Assembly: GCF_000143415.4 (NCBI RefSeq)
Contig: NW_003314278.1
Span: 2,258,404-2,322,403, forward strand
Direction of reading: 5' to 3'
DNA: 64,000 bases
Source: Selaginella moellendorffii
Lineage: Eukaryota > Streptophyta > Lycopodiopsida > Selaginellales > Selaginellaceae
Shown here: one piece after another, positions 53,811 through 64,000 of the stretch
How positions within the stretch are numbered: position 1 is the first letter of the stretch
Layout: each line of letters begins with the position of its first letter
Translations under genes and position numbers: made by a program
The notes under the pieces: model-generated
Databases searched by the model: none
What the model saw: the letters and a program-made list of their open reading frames with translations, nothing else
What the model was told of the DNA's origin: nothing

Positions 53811-55706
53811 CTAAAACTGCCAATCCAGATACTCGTCCAGATCCTTGCTCGCCGCCGCCGCCGCCGCGTAGTCGAGCGCCGGGATGCTCGCCTTCATCTC
53901 CTTCTCGTACCAGCACAGATAGTTGAGCCCCACCAGGAGCTCCACGATGGCCGCCTCCGCCTTGATCTGGTCCGCGAAGAAGAGCGTCTGGAGCAGTAGC
54001 ACATTCGTCCGCGACACAACCTGCTGCTCGAAGTTGTGCTCCGACTGCCACCGGATCATGTTGTGCGCCAGCGGCGCCAGCCACCCAAGAATCTCCTCCA
54101 GGCTCTCCCGCCACGCCGCCGCGGTGGAGTTTTCCAGCCGGAGCACCGCCGCCTCGCCACCGCCGCCGCCATTGCTGGGCTTGAAGCAGGCCCTCAGCCT
54201 GGTGCGGAGTCCCACCCGGACGCTCTTGGGGAGCATCCGGTAGAGATCGTCGCGCGCGTCGTTGCCAACCAGCTGCGGGAACTTGACCATCTTCTCCACG
54301 ATGATTATCACGTTTGCGTAGTGGAGCGCCAGCGCCGAGCCGCCCAACGTCGATGATGGCGCCGTCTGCTGGATGAACTTCGGATCGAAGAAGAGCCGGC
54401 TGCTCGTCAGCCTCCCGTTCGGAACGTGGTGCCTCGATGGCTGCGACAGGAAGGTCCTGCTTGATCCGTTCCGGTACCCGTTGGTGGTGACGAAGGATCT
54501 CACCTCTTGTATCGCTGCCGGGTGTTCTTGAGGAGCATCGGTCGCGGGCGACGAGTTCTTGGGAGAAGGATCCATCACCGCCACCTCCGCCGAGGAAGTC
54601 CTCCGCGTCACCTCCGCCGACTGCTCCACCGGGGACGTTGCTTGCGAGGTCTCCGTCCCCGACGATGGCGACGTGGAAGCTCCCAGAGACGACCCATTGC
54701 AAGGCGACGTAGCGGAGCCATTGCACGCTTCCACGAACGTCTGTGCTTTAGCACCACCTTTGGCACCGCCACCTCCTCCACCACCACCTCCGCCACCACA
54801 AAACTGGAGAAACGATCCAGAGGAAACCGTCTGCTGCTGCTGCTGCTGCTGCTGCTGGGAAAGAACTTGCGAGTGATTCGCCGAGAGCTGCTGTGAGAAC
54901 CGGCCGCATCGATCGAACCTCGCGAGCTCGCCCAGGCCGAGGAAGCCGCTGTTGCAGTTCCCGTGATCCAATGCGGCCGGGGGACCGAAGACGCTGACGA
55001 TCCGGCCATGGATCGTACAGATGGTCCGGGCGAGCAGCATGACGATCTTGTCATACGTGCGGTTCCACAGCGACATGTCACGCAGGTACTTGATCTCCTG
55101 CCGCTGCCACGAGATCTTGTGCTCGAGCGCGCTGAGGTTGTCCCGCTGCTGCGACGAGGCCTCCGGATCGTCCTCGTGGATCCGCCGTACCGCCTGCTCC
55201 AGGTCCGCCAGGATCTCCAGCTCCTGGTAGAGGTTGCTGGTGCTGGCGATGTAGCGCTCCATCTTCTTCACCTTGGCCTCCATCTCCCGCGCGCTAAACT
55301 CGAGCGCGCTCACATCGATGGCCTGGCGGAGGATGTCCGCGAAGACGTGCTCGAATCCCTGCAGCGCAGCCTCCTGGCACCGCTTGCCCAGCCGCGCCAC
55401 CGATCCCGCCAGCGCCACCAGGTCCTGGAGCTTCTCGCGGCACGCCAGCCCCAGCAGCGCCGCCTCGCTGTCCGAGACGAGCTTGAGCACGCCCTCCGCC
55501 CGGATCACCTCGCCGCGCAGCCGGATCATCTCCTGGTCGCTCAGCGACTGCCACAGCACGATCGATTTGGACATGACGTTGGCCACCTCGAATGCCAGGA
55601 TGGAGATCTTTGCCTTGTCGCCCCGCCCACCACCGCCCCCGCCGCCGCCGCCGCGCCGCTTATCCAATTTCCCTGCCGCCGCCTTGATCGAGCTCACTTG
55701 CCCCAT
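53811..55706 (-). CDS. PSK SIMULATOR-like protein (DUF3475 and DUF668)
   Basis: One exon, 631 residues. MGQVSS at the start is a good N-myristoylation signal. A DUF3475 region follows at about 38-95 (KISILAFEVANVMSKSIVLW), then a helical region (about 95-230) and a long low-complexity linker with Gln and Gly runs. The DUF668 domain begins near 455 (SALALHYANVIIIVEKMVKF, DDLYRMLPKSVRVGLRTRL) and the protein ends in ELLVGLNYLCWYEKEMK and a short Ala-rich tail. This order is that of Arabidopsis PSI1-3, plasma-membrane-associated or nuclear proteins that promote growth and interact genetically with phytosulfokine signalling. Biochemical activity is not known for the family. The Gly-rich insert after residue 15 is unusual but in frame. 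Confidence 0.88.
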   Translation of the reverse strand: MGQVSSIKAAAGKLDKRRGGGGGGGGGRGDKAKISILAFEVANVMSKSIVLWQSLSDQEMIRLRGEVIRAEGVLKLVSDSEAALLGLACREKLQDLVALAGSVARLGKRCQEAALQGFEHVFADILRQAIDVSALEFSAREMEAKVKKMERYIASTSNLYQELEILADLEQAVRRIHEDDPEASSQQRDNLSALEHKISWQRQEIKYLRDMSLWNRTYDKIVMLLARTICTIHGRIVSVFGPPAALDHGNCNSGFLGLGELARFDRCGRFSQQLSANHSQVLSQQQQQQQQQTVSSGSFLQFCGGGGGGGGGGGAKGGAKAQTFVEACNGSATSPCNGSSLGASTSPSSGTETSQATSPVEQSAEVTRRTSSAEVAVMDPSPKNSSPATDAPQEHPAAIQEVRSFVTTNGYRNGSSRTFLSQPSRHHVPNGRLTSSRLFFDPKFIQQTAPSSTLGGSALALHYANVIIIVEKMVKFPQLVGNDARDDLYRMLPKSVRVGLRTRLRACFKPSNGGGGGEAAVLRLENSTAAAWRESLEEILGWLAPLAHNMIRWQSEHNFEQQVVSRTNVLLLQTLFFADQIKAEAAIVELLVGLNYLCWYEKEMKASIPALDYAAAAAASKDLDEYLDWQF

Positions 55707-56263
55707 GACACCCGAATCCTATCCTGAGCCGCGTTCTAGTTCCTCCACTCCGCCATAGCCAGGGCTTGCTCTATCACTCCCCGCCCGCCATAGCCAGAGC
55801 TTCCACGGCGCTGAAAACCACGGATGATCCCGAGACCCCATCGCCAGTGCGCTGCCTGGATTCAATGCGGCGCTGCTGCATTGTGGATGAGAACAGGAGT
55901 TACCTCGCGAAGAACCCTAGCGCCGGGAATTCCTGGATCTGGCCGCGCGCATTCGCCATAGCCTAGTAGTCTCCTCGAATCAATGCCGCAGGGGGGAAAG
56001 CCGAGCGACCCACGAACAGCTCCTCACCTAACAATCTCCAGCCCGGGCCAGAGACTGGATTGCTGACGCTCGCTCGAGAGAATCAAGCCAGTCCATCGAG
56101 CTGCCGCTCGCCGGTCTTCCTGCTACCGCCATAGCCCCTGCTGGAGACGCGATTCAAGGGCAAGGGCGCAGAAAAGGAGAGAGGGAGAGAGGGCACGAGG
56201 AAATCAATGGGAGTGAATGCGCCCAGAGTGAATGCCAATGCCCTAAGCGCGAGAGAAGAGAGA

Positions 56264-56304
<41 letters not shown>

Positions 56305-56801
56305 GGCGTACGCGCAAAGGCAAAGACGAGGGACGCGAGAAAGGGAGACCAACAAAACAAACAAAAAATAAAGCCTGGCGAAGGCTGGCTGGAGTTAGCT
56401 AGGATGCCACTTCAGTTGGAAAGCTATGGAGAGAAAAAAAGAGAGAAAAGAGTTTTTCCATCTCCATTCAAGGAGAGCGCATCTATCCGGGAATATGCTC
56501 TGTCTCCCCCACGGCAAGGTATATTCCGCCGGCTTAAGCGCTTTAAGAGCTCCTAGGAAATGGGAATAATTTGCGATTACATGACGACGAATCGCCTCGT
56601 CGTTTCCTGCCATTGTTTTCTTATATGGTTTTCTTTTCCTTTGATTTGATGATCCAGGAAAATTTCTTGCCGGAATAAAGAATCTCGATCGAAACTCGGG
56701 TCTTTTCCTTCCTTTTTTTCTTTGGATCGTTTCGGAGGGACTTGATGCTTGATGTTGCCATAGTTGAAAACCGTGACACAGCGGAACTCCCTCCCATAAT
56801 G

Positions 56802-56836
<35 letters not shown>

Positions 56837-57835
56837 CCTCCTTTTTTCTTGGTTCTTTAACATCGCCCATCTGTAAAGCAGCACCTACAACTGATGAGTA
56901 TAATCTCAACATGGCCAACCCAAACAACCGAAAATCTCACCTGGCCTCCATGGCTTTTCGGCTCGCTCGCTTGCTTGCCACCTAACAAGCCATCGTAATC
57001 TAGCGCAGCCTGCCCCGCCTTCGTTCGAACCAACGACAAGGCCGTGTCGATTGTGTTGTGTGTCCATTCCAGAAGTGGTGGCTGCTTCCATTTAAGAAAA
57101 AAATCACACATATGCTCCTGCCACTGCTGCTGCTGCTGCTGCTGCTACTTCTCTGCATCGAATTCCAGATAAATCTTTAGAAAACAAAAATATATAAAAG
57201 AAAGAAAAACCAAAGCTTAGCTTGGCAGTAAGTGGCATTTGTCACTGTACCTTAAGTTCGTGGATTTTATTCGCCTGCTTGTTGCGGATTGTTTGGCGCT
57301 TTTGCGAGCTGCTGGCGCTCGCTCACGGTCTTTTCCTTGGAATCCGTCCATGGCCGCAGTTAAAACTTCGTGTTCTTCCCGATGGGGTTGCTGGCATGGC
57401 TGCAAGTACGCGTTCCTGTTCCTGTGTGCGAGAGGAATAAAATACAAATCGCTGCTTCAGAGTTTCGAAATATATGCTTAACTTTAGGAGACGAATCGGT
57501 ACGGGTCGAGACGCGCTTTGGGAAGATTAAGAAACGCGATTATGTGCATGCTTTTCGTAAATCGCTGTATATATGCTGCAAAAAGAATTCACAGCGAGAA
57601 ATTAGATGAGAGTGCTCTCCAGACAGACAATCGATTTGGTTTCGTACAGAAACTGAATCCTTGTTTTCATGGAACCTGGAAAAACAAGATCTTGCTTAGA
57701 AATGCACGCGTGACCTGGCCTCCCGGAGTTCATAATGCTCGCGATTTGTCATCATTGTCCGTAGGCTGCAAAACGAGAGAAATGTGGGATTTCGACGCGA
57801 ATGCTTGATTCACACTTACGTCGCCGCCTTCCACT
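55707..57835. other. Upstream region of the PSI-like gene and 3' flank of the first permease
   Basis: No coding sequence is supported. CT-dinucleotide tracts occur at 56268-56302 and 56806-56834 and a CTG-rich stretch at about 57122-57150; such tracts are typical of plant leaders. From about 57518 the sequence is repeated downstream at about 60537, marking the start of the permease tandem unit. Confidence 0.5.
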
Positions 57836-59790
57836 TTACGCTTCCGCAGATCCAATGTTTGGGACGGGTCCTTGGAACCAATGCCTCCCACTTAAAAACC
57901 AGTAACCCAATGTGAACATCGACACGCCTCCCAGTGCGACCGGAGCATAATTGAGCGTCTCTATCGTGACGGGATACGCCACCGGCAGGCAAAACAAGAC
58001 GGTGCTCACCATCACCCAGCTAACAGCCAGCCAGCCAATGATGAGCGAAAATCTTCCGAGGTGGAACGGGCCCCGAACGAAGTTGCGCCTTGCGAATGTA
58101 ACGCGAAGCAGTATCGGCAGACCATAGGCGATATCAAGCGAAATTGTGTTGATAGACACCGTGGCTTGAAATGCAACTTCGCTCGCCAGGTACTGAAAGC
58201 AAGCTGGAGCTTATTAAAGCAAAGCAGGAAACAGACATGGAACATACCGGTAAAGCCAGACAGAAGGCCACGACAACGCACAAGAAAACTGCGTTGCCAG
58301 GAACCTCCTTCCCGTTCAGCTTATGCCAGAAACGCGACAGAGGTAAGGCACCATCTCTAGAGAACGCATATGTCATCCTGGGAAATAAGACGAGCCTTCG
58401 TTAAGATTATGACAAACTTAGAAACGCAAACGATACCTTGAAGTTGTTGTAACACTGAGCAATCCACAGAAGTAGAGCCCTCCGCAAGGAATTATCAACA
58501 GGAGAAAACTCCATCTTGCATCGTGGAAATGGCTCTCAAAACCATTATAAAGCAGCTGCGCAATCGCGTATCCTTTGGTGTCATTGCCTGGGTCTAGCAA
58601 GTGTGGAACATCAATGCTCGTGAACACCAGGGGTAAAAGGTAAATAGTCCCCAGTAGGACGGAGCCTAGAACCGCGCCAATGATGCCATAACCACCGGTT
58701 TTGTCGGCGGTCTTTGTCTCCTCGGACTGCAAGATGGTCGTAAGTCAAGGTCGACATCTAAATGCAGAAAGACAAAGTACGTACCATGTGAGCCGCAGAG
58801 TCGTATGCCAAAAGGGTGTATTGGCTCATGAGCAATCCCAGTAAAAATGTGTATGGCTTGCTGTGAATCCCGGTGCTGCTGTCTTGGTTGAGGTTGCTGA
58901 ACACTGATGATGCTTTTTGCCGAGGCAAAAGCGCCAGTAGGAAAGCTCCAATCATAACCACACCTGCAGCAGGACCTCAGAAAGGCACACGCAAATGCTA
59001 ACGAAATGTTACCCAAGATGTTCCACAAAGCAGCGATGTTTCCCAGCCAAGAAAACCATCGAACATTAAGCCCGTTGATCAGTCCATGGAGCAAGAGTAT
59101 TGCACCATAAATGCAGACAACCACGTACTTGGAAGCATAGTAGCCGCCTCCGTTACCCCCTCCAGTGCTTACAAGGATTGTCACTTGTAGCAACAGCGCG
59201 AGTGAGAAACAAACGCTCGCTGTTCCCGACCACTGCATTACAGTCAAATATGTTCAGAGACTTGCGCACCAATGAACGGGATCTTAGTACCAATCCAGCA
59301 ATGTTGAACCTGGAATCCACCACTTCAGCGCTTCACTTAATCTTAGAAGAAACTTTCACTTACCATCCGGTCATCCATGCCATAAACGGTCCCCATTTGC
59401 GGCCTGCGAGCTTGTAACTCCAGAAGTAGAGGCCGCCCGATGTAGGATACGCTGAGCAAATCTCTGCCATGGACAGGGCAATACATATGGTGAAGAAGCA
59501 CACTATAGGCCATCCATAAACGATGGACACCGGGCCTCCATATCGAAGGCCGGTGTTGTACGTCGGAGTGACTCCAGTAAGTATGGACACCACTGAGAAG
59601 CACATCGCGACATTTGCTAGAGGCCTGCAAAATCAGAAAAAGATTTTGACAATGACAGAACAGAAATTTGCACTTACGACATGGAGCGCTTGAGCTCCTG
59701 TTTGTATCCAAGCTCTTGAAGCCGCTGCTGGCCGGAGTCGATCTTCTCTTCGTCCATTGTCGCGAGAATTGATCTCGCTTCCATTTCCAT
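57836..59790 (-). CDS. BAT1-type amino-acid permease, copy 1
   Basis: Eight exons: 59678-59790, 59364-59624, 59291-59309, 59013-59232, 58785-58963, 58437-58726, 58248-58377 and 57836-58192, giving 522 residues. The third exon is only 19 bases. APC-superfamily carriers of this subgroup (Arabidopsis BAT1/GABP) move several amino acids and GABA in either direction and localise to membranes including mitochondria. Diagnostic text: ILTGVTPTYNTGLRYGGPVS, SMAEICSAYPTSGGLYFWSY, WMTGWFNIAGLWSGTASV, YTLLAYDSAAHMSEETK and YAFSRDGALPLSRFWHKLN. About 12 membrane segments. Length and exon order match the family and no defect is seen. Confidence 0.93.
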
Positions 59791-60822
59791 CTTCAAGTCC
59801 TCGTGATGTGGTGAAGACGAGTGTCCCCCAAGGTGCTTTATAGATCGAAAAGACTTATAGTCAAGCACTGACTCGATCGATTACGAAATCTACGAAAGAA
59901 AGAGTCAAAGAGCGGCGTATGTCGTATTATCACCTGCCGTTCAGCTGCGACAGCCGTGAATATACTCAAAGCAACGGCCAAAATCAGTCCAAATTCGACA
60001 ACGCTTAGCCTCTACAAAAAATCAAGTTTTTAGAGTCCTTCCGATCTACAGAAAACCAATCAATCAAAAGAAATTACCTACAGATCTGGATCTGGCGCTG
60101 CCGTCTCTACACCTGACTGAAGAAGCGAAGCAGATGTTGGGCAAATAAGTGATGGTCAACTTCTCACAGTAATAAGAAAAATATTCTCTCCCTTGCATAA
60201 AATACAGTGTTTATAGACTATTCATACGCACATTAATTCAGCGATATTCTTTCCAATTAACGTTAGAATTTCAAAAGCAAGCAACACTGTAAAAGATTAC
60301 AAGCACGCGCACACTATTAGACACAAGAGGTGAACGAAAGAAACTTCAAACACTAGAAAAAAGCATCCACAGGCTCTACCTAAAAGTCATATATCTTCGC
60401 ATTCAGATATCAAGCATATGGTAAACAAAACGATCTTAGTAGAAATACAACATTATTGACTCGGCGAGTACACAGCCAAAGAGCTTACCATCGATTTTTT
60501 TACCGACGAGGATCATCTCAGTGCACTTTGAGAATTCGCAGATTAAGAAATGAGATTATGTGCACGCATTTCGTAAAACGCTGTGTGCTGCAAAAAGAAT
60601 TCACAGCGAGAAATTAGCTGACAGGCCTCTCCAGAGAGACAACGTATCTGCTCGATCTGGTTTCGTACAGAAACTGAATCCTTGTTCTGGAAAAACAAGA
60701 TCTTGCTTAGAAATGCACGCGTGACCTATAATACTCGCGATTTGTCATCGTTGTCCGTAGGCTGCAAAATGAGAGAAATGTGAATCTTGACGCGAATGCT
60801 TGATCTACGCTTACCTCGCCGG
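59791..60822. other. Promoter of permease copy 1 and 3' flank of copy 2
   Basis: No coding sequence. The upstream part (59880-60480) is repeated, with changes, upstream of copy 2 at about 62860-63400, including a GGATCTGGCGCT(G/A)CCGTCTC segment that may be a leader exon. The part from about 60537 repeats 57518 onward. Confidence 0.6.
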
Positions 60823-62766
60823 CTACGTTTCCACAGATCCAATGTTTGGGACGGGTCCTTGGAACCAGTGCCTCCCACTTAAAAACCAGTAACCCAATGT
60901 GAACATCGACACGCCTCCCAGTGCGACTGGAGCATAATTGAGCGTCTCTATCGTGACAGGATACGCCACCGGCAGGCAAAATAATATGGTGCTCACCATC
61001 ACCCAGCCAACAGCCAGCCAGCCAATGACGAGAGAAAATCTTCCGAGGTGGAGCGGCCCCGGAACGAAGTTATGCCTTGCGCCTGTAACGCGAAGCAGTA
61101 TCGGCAGACCATATGCAATATCAAATGCAATTGTGGAGATAGAAAGCGTCGCTTGAAATGCAACTTCGCTTGCCAGGTACTGAAAGCAAACTGGAGCTTA
61201 CTAAAGCAAAGTTGAAAGAACATACCGGTAAAGCTAGACAGAAGGCCACGACAATGCACAAGAAAACTGCGTTGCCAGGAACCTCCTTCCCGTTCAGCTT
61301 ATGCCAGAACCGCGACAGAGGTAAGGCTCCATCTCTAGAGAACGCATATGTCATCCTGGGAAATAAGACGAGCGTTCGTTGAGACTATAGTAACACAAAA
61401 AGGATACCTTGAAGTTGTTGTAACACTGAGCAATCCACAGAAGTAGAGCCCTCCGCAAGGAATTATCAACAGGAGAAAACTCCATCTTGCATCGTGGAAA
61501 TGGCTCTCAAAACCATTATAAAGCAGCTGCGCAATCGCGTATCCTTTGGTGTCATTGCCTGGGTCTAGTAAGTGTGGAACATCAATACTCGTGAACACCA
61601 GGGGTAAAAGGTAAATAGTTCCCAGCAACACGGAGCCTAGGACCGCACCAATGATGCCATATCCACCGGTTTTGTCGGCGGTCTTTGTCTCCTCGGACTG
61701 CAAGATGGTCATAAGTCAAGGTTGACATCTAAATGCAAAAATACAAAAGCGTATGTACCATGTGAGCCGCAGAGTCGTATGCCAGAAGAGTGTATTGGCT
61801 CATGAGCAATCCCAGTAAAAATGTGTATGGCTTGCTGTGAATCCCGGTGCTGCTGTCTTGGTTGAAGTTGCTGAACACTGATGATGCTTTTTGCCGAGGC
61901 AAAAGCGCCAGTAGGAAAGCTCCAATCATAACCACACCTGCAGTAGGACCTCAGAAACGCACACGCAAATGCTAACGAAATGTTACCCAAGATGTTCCAT
62001 AAAGCAGCGATGTTTCCCAGCCAAGAAAACCATCGAACATTAAGCACGTTGATCAGTCCATGGAGCAAGAGTATTGCACCGTAAATGCAGACAACCCCGT
62101 ACTTGGAAGCATAGTAGCCGCCTCCATTAGCCCCTCCAGTGCTTACAAGGATTGTCACTTGTAGCAACAGCGCAAGTGAGAAACAAACGCTCGCTGTTCC
62201 CGACCACTGCATTACACACGAATGTGTTGAGAGACTTGAGCACCAATGAACGCGATCATAGTACCAATCCAGCAATGTTGAACCTGGAATTCACACCACT
62301 TCAGCGCTTCACATAATCTTAGAGCAAACTTTCCCTTACCATCCGGTCATCCATGCCATAAACGGTCCCCATTTGCAGCCTGCGAGCTTGTAACTCCAGA
62401 AGTAGAGGCCCCCTGATGTAGGATACGCTGAACAAATTTCTGCCATGGACAGGGCAATACATGTGGTAAAGAAGCACACTATAGGCCATCCATAAACGAT
62501 GGACACTGGGCCTCCATATCGAAGGCCGGTGTTGTACGTCGGAGTGACTCCAGTAAGTATGGACACCACTGAGAAGCACATCGCAACATTTGCTAGAGGC
62601 CTGCAAAACCAGCAAAGGATTTTGACCATGACCAAATACAAATCTGCACTTACGACATGGATCGCTTTAGCTCCTGTTTGTATCCAAGCTCTTGAAGCCG
62701 CTGCTGGCCGGAATCGATCTTCTCTTCGTCCATTGTCGCGAGAATTGATCTCACTTCCATCTCCAT
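60823..62766 (-). CDS. BAT1-type amino-acid permease, copy 2
   Basis: Exons 62654-62766, 62340-62600, 62265-62283, 61987-62206, 61759-61937, 61408-61697, 61226-61355 and 60823-61179 give 522 residues, the same as copy 1. Nearly every exon has the same length, and introns are also alignable, so this is a recent tandem duplicate. Differences are scattered: for example VNQ-like loop changes, GARHNFVPGPLHLG in place of FARRNFVRGPFHLG, and a different last three residues. All diagnostic permease motifs are intact, so it should be functional. Confidence 0.93.
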
Positions 62767-63426
62767 CTTTTATGTCCTCGTGATGTGGCGAAGATGAGTG
62801 TCCCGCTAGGTGCTTTATATATCGAAAACACTTGCGGTGAAGCACTGATTCGACCGATTACGCAAACTACGAAAGAAAGAGTCAAAGAGCGGTGTATGTC
62901 GTATTATCACCTGCCGCAGCCGTGAATATACTAGAAGCAACGGCCAAGCAGCAGTCCAATTTCCAAACTGCCAAAGCTCAAAGCCTGCACAAAAAATCAA
63001 GTATTTAGAATTCTTCTCACTTGAGATGTACAGAAAACATCAAAAGAAATTATCTGTAGATCTGGATCTGGCGCTACCGTCTCTACACCTGAGTGAAGAA
63101 GCAGATGTTGCGCAAATAAGTGATGGTCAACTTCTTACAGTAATATTCTCACCGAACAAATAGCGCAGAATTATTGCAAGAATGTGAATTCAAACAACGT
63201 TAAGATTTCAAAGAAAGTTAAAAGCTTGCAAGCACGCGCGTTAAAGCATAAACTATCAGAGACAAAAGGTGAACGAAGAAACTTCAAACACTAGGAAAAA
63301 AGGAAAGCATCAATCCATTTATAAGTCAAATATTTCACATCCAGATATGAAGCATATGGTAAAGAAAGCGTTCTTATTAGAAAACTCTATACACAGCGAA
63401 AGGATGCAGTAGCTTACCGACGAGGA
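62767..63426. other. Promoter of permease copy 2
   Basis: Homologous to 59791-60480 with indels. No gene, and no separate regulatory motif could be named with confidence. Confidence 0.5.
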
Positions 63427-63965
63427 TCATATTTCTACGCACTCATAGTTTGGTACTGGTCCTCGGAACCAATGTCTTCCACTCAAAACCCAGTACGCCA
63501 AGGGGATTATTGCGAAACCTCCAAGTATAACTGGAGCATAATTCAGCGTCTCTGTTGTAACAGGATATGCCACCGGTAAGCAAAATAACACGGTAATCGT
63601 CATGATCCAGCAAACAGCTAGCCATCCAATAACGATAGAAAACTTCCCGAGATGGAGTGGCCCAGGAACAAAACTGTGCCTTGCAACTGTTACACGTAGT
63701 AGTATTGGAATCATATAAGCAACACTGATGGAAATCGTTGCAATAGACAGCGTTGCCTGGAACGCAACTGCGCTTGCCAGATACTGGAAGCAAGCCAAAG
63801 TGTTAGACGAAGAAAAGAAATGCAAACGATCATACCGGTAAACCCAACACAAATGCAATCACAATGCCTACAAGGACTGCATTGACTGGCACCTCTCTTT
63901 TGTTCAATCGATGCAAGAACCGTGAGAGAGGTAAAGCTCCGTCTCTAGAAAACGCATAACACATT
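63427..63965 (-). CDS. BAT1-type amino-acid permease, copy 3, cut by the window end
   Basis: The last two exons are visible: 63836-63965 (CYAFSRDGALPLSRFLHRLN) and 63427-63783 (YLASAVAFQATLSIATISIS to the stop). Exon lengths of 130 and 357 equal those of copies 1 and 2. Sequence is clearly more diverged than between copies 1 and 2, so this duplication is older. The remaining six exons lie beyond the right edge. Confidence 0.9.
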
Positions 63966-64000
63966 CTGGAAGGAGAGAACACTTAATCACGGCATAGATA

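Noticed and set aside
57222..57609. Overlapping small frames between the PSI-like gene and the permeases
   Set aside because: Overlap in different frames and without protein character; likely untranslated flank.
6500..64000. tRNA or other structured RNA genes
   Set aside because: No convincing tRNA B-box with acceptor pairing, and no snRNA upstream element with a TATA at the right distance, was found by eye.

Overview
The window is nuclear DNA of a vascular plant. It most resembles a lycophyte such as Selaginella: introns are mostly 45-65 bases, genes are tightly packed with GC-rich exons, pentatricopeptide-repeat (PPR) proteins are long and unbroken by introns with many 31-residue repeats, and families are plant-specific (SBP-box, RIN4/NOI, OEP16, BAT-type permeases, alternative oxidase, type III polyketide synthase). 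No rRNA, tRNA or CRISPR array was seen. Exon boundaries were derived by hand from splice signals, reading phase and family conservation.

Layout. 1.7-13 kb: F-box/kelch protein, RIN4-like protein, an unrecognised acidic protein, a bHLH factor, an OEP16 channel (minus) and, divergently, a 32-exon Strawberry notch/FORGETTER1 homologue. 13-15 kb: an unidentified coding remnant and a decayed AAA-ATPase. 15.5-25 kb, all on the minus strand: PPR protein, ZIP metal transporter, SNAPC3-like snRNA transcription factor, lipid phosphate phosphatase and a second PPR protein, with very short gaps. 25-28 kb: an SBP-box gene whose frame runs by splicing into a LINE-like tail, behind a promoter dense in GTAC cores. 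28-31 kb: a patchwork of direct and inverted scraps of the neighbouring PPR and alternative oxidase genes, with one unrecognised two-exon gene inside. 31-38.5 kb: intact PPR gene, alternative oxidase, a broken type III polyketide synthase, an IDA/PIP-like secreted peptide precursor and a coiled-coil protein.

38.7-51.1 kb is a 12.4 kb AT-rich island without convincing host genes. It holds remains of a Ty3/gypsy-like polyprotein, three copies of one TG...CA-bounded repeat, an inverted repeat, minisatellites and an (AT)n tract. Gene-rich sequence resumes with a fourth intact PPR gene preceded by 13 TTGAC motifs, a PSK-simulator-like DUF3475/DUF668 protein, and a tandem array of three BAT-type amino-acid permeases, the last cut by the window end.

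Shared themes are organelle-directed proteins (four PPR proteins, alternative oxidase, OEP16), transcription factors (bHLH, SBP, SNAPC3, FGT1), membrane transport (ZIP, BAT) and signalling or immunity (RIN4-like, IDA/PIP-like peptide, PSI-like). The strongest unusual signals are the IDA/PIP-like peptide, the SBP-LINE chimera with its GTAC-rich promoter, the TTGAC array, the PPR/oxidase patchwork, a Ser-type alternative oxidase, and a phosphatase lacking a conserved catalytic Arg.
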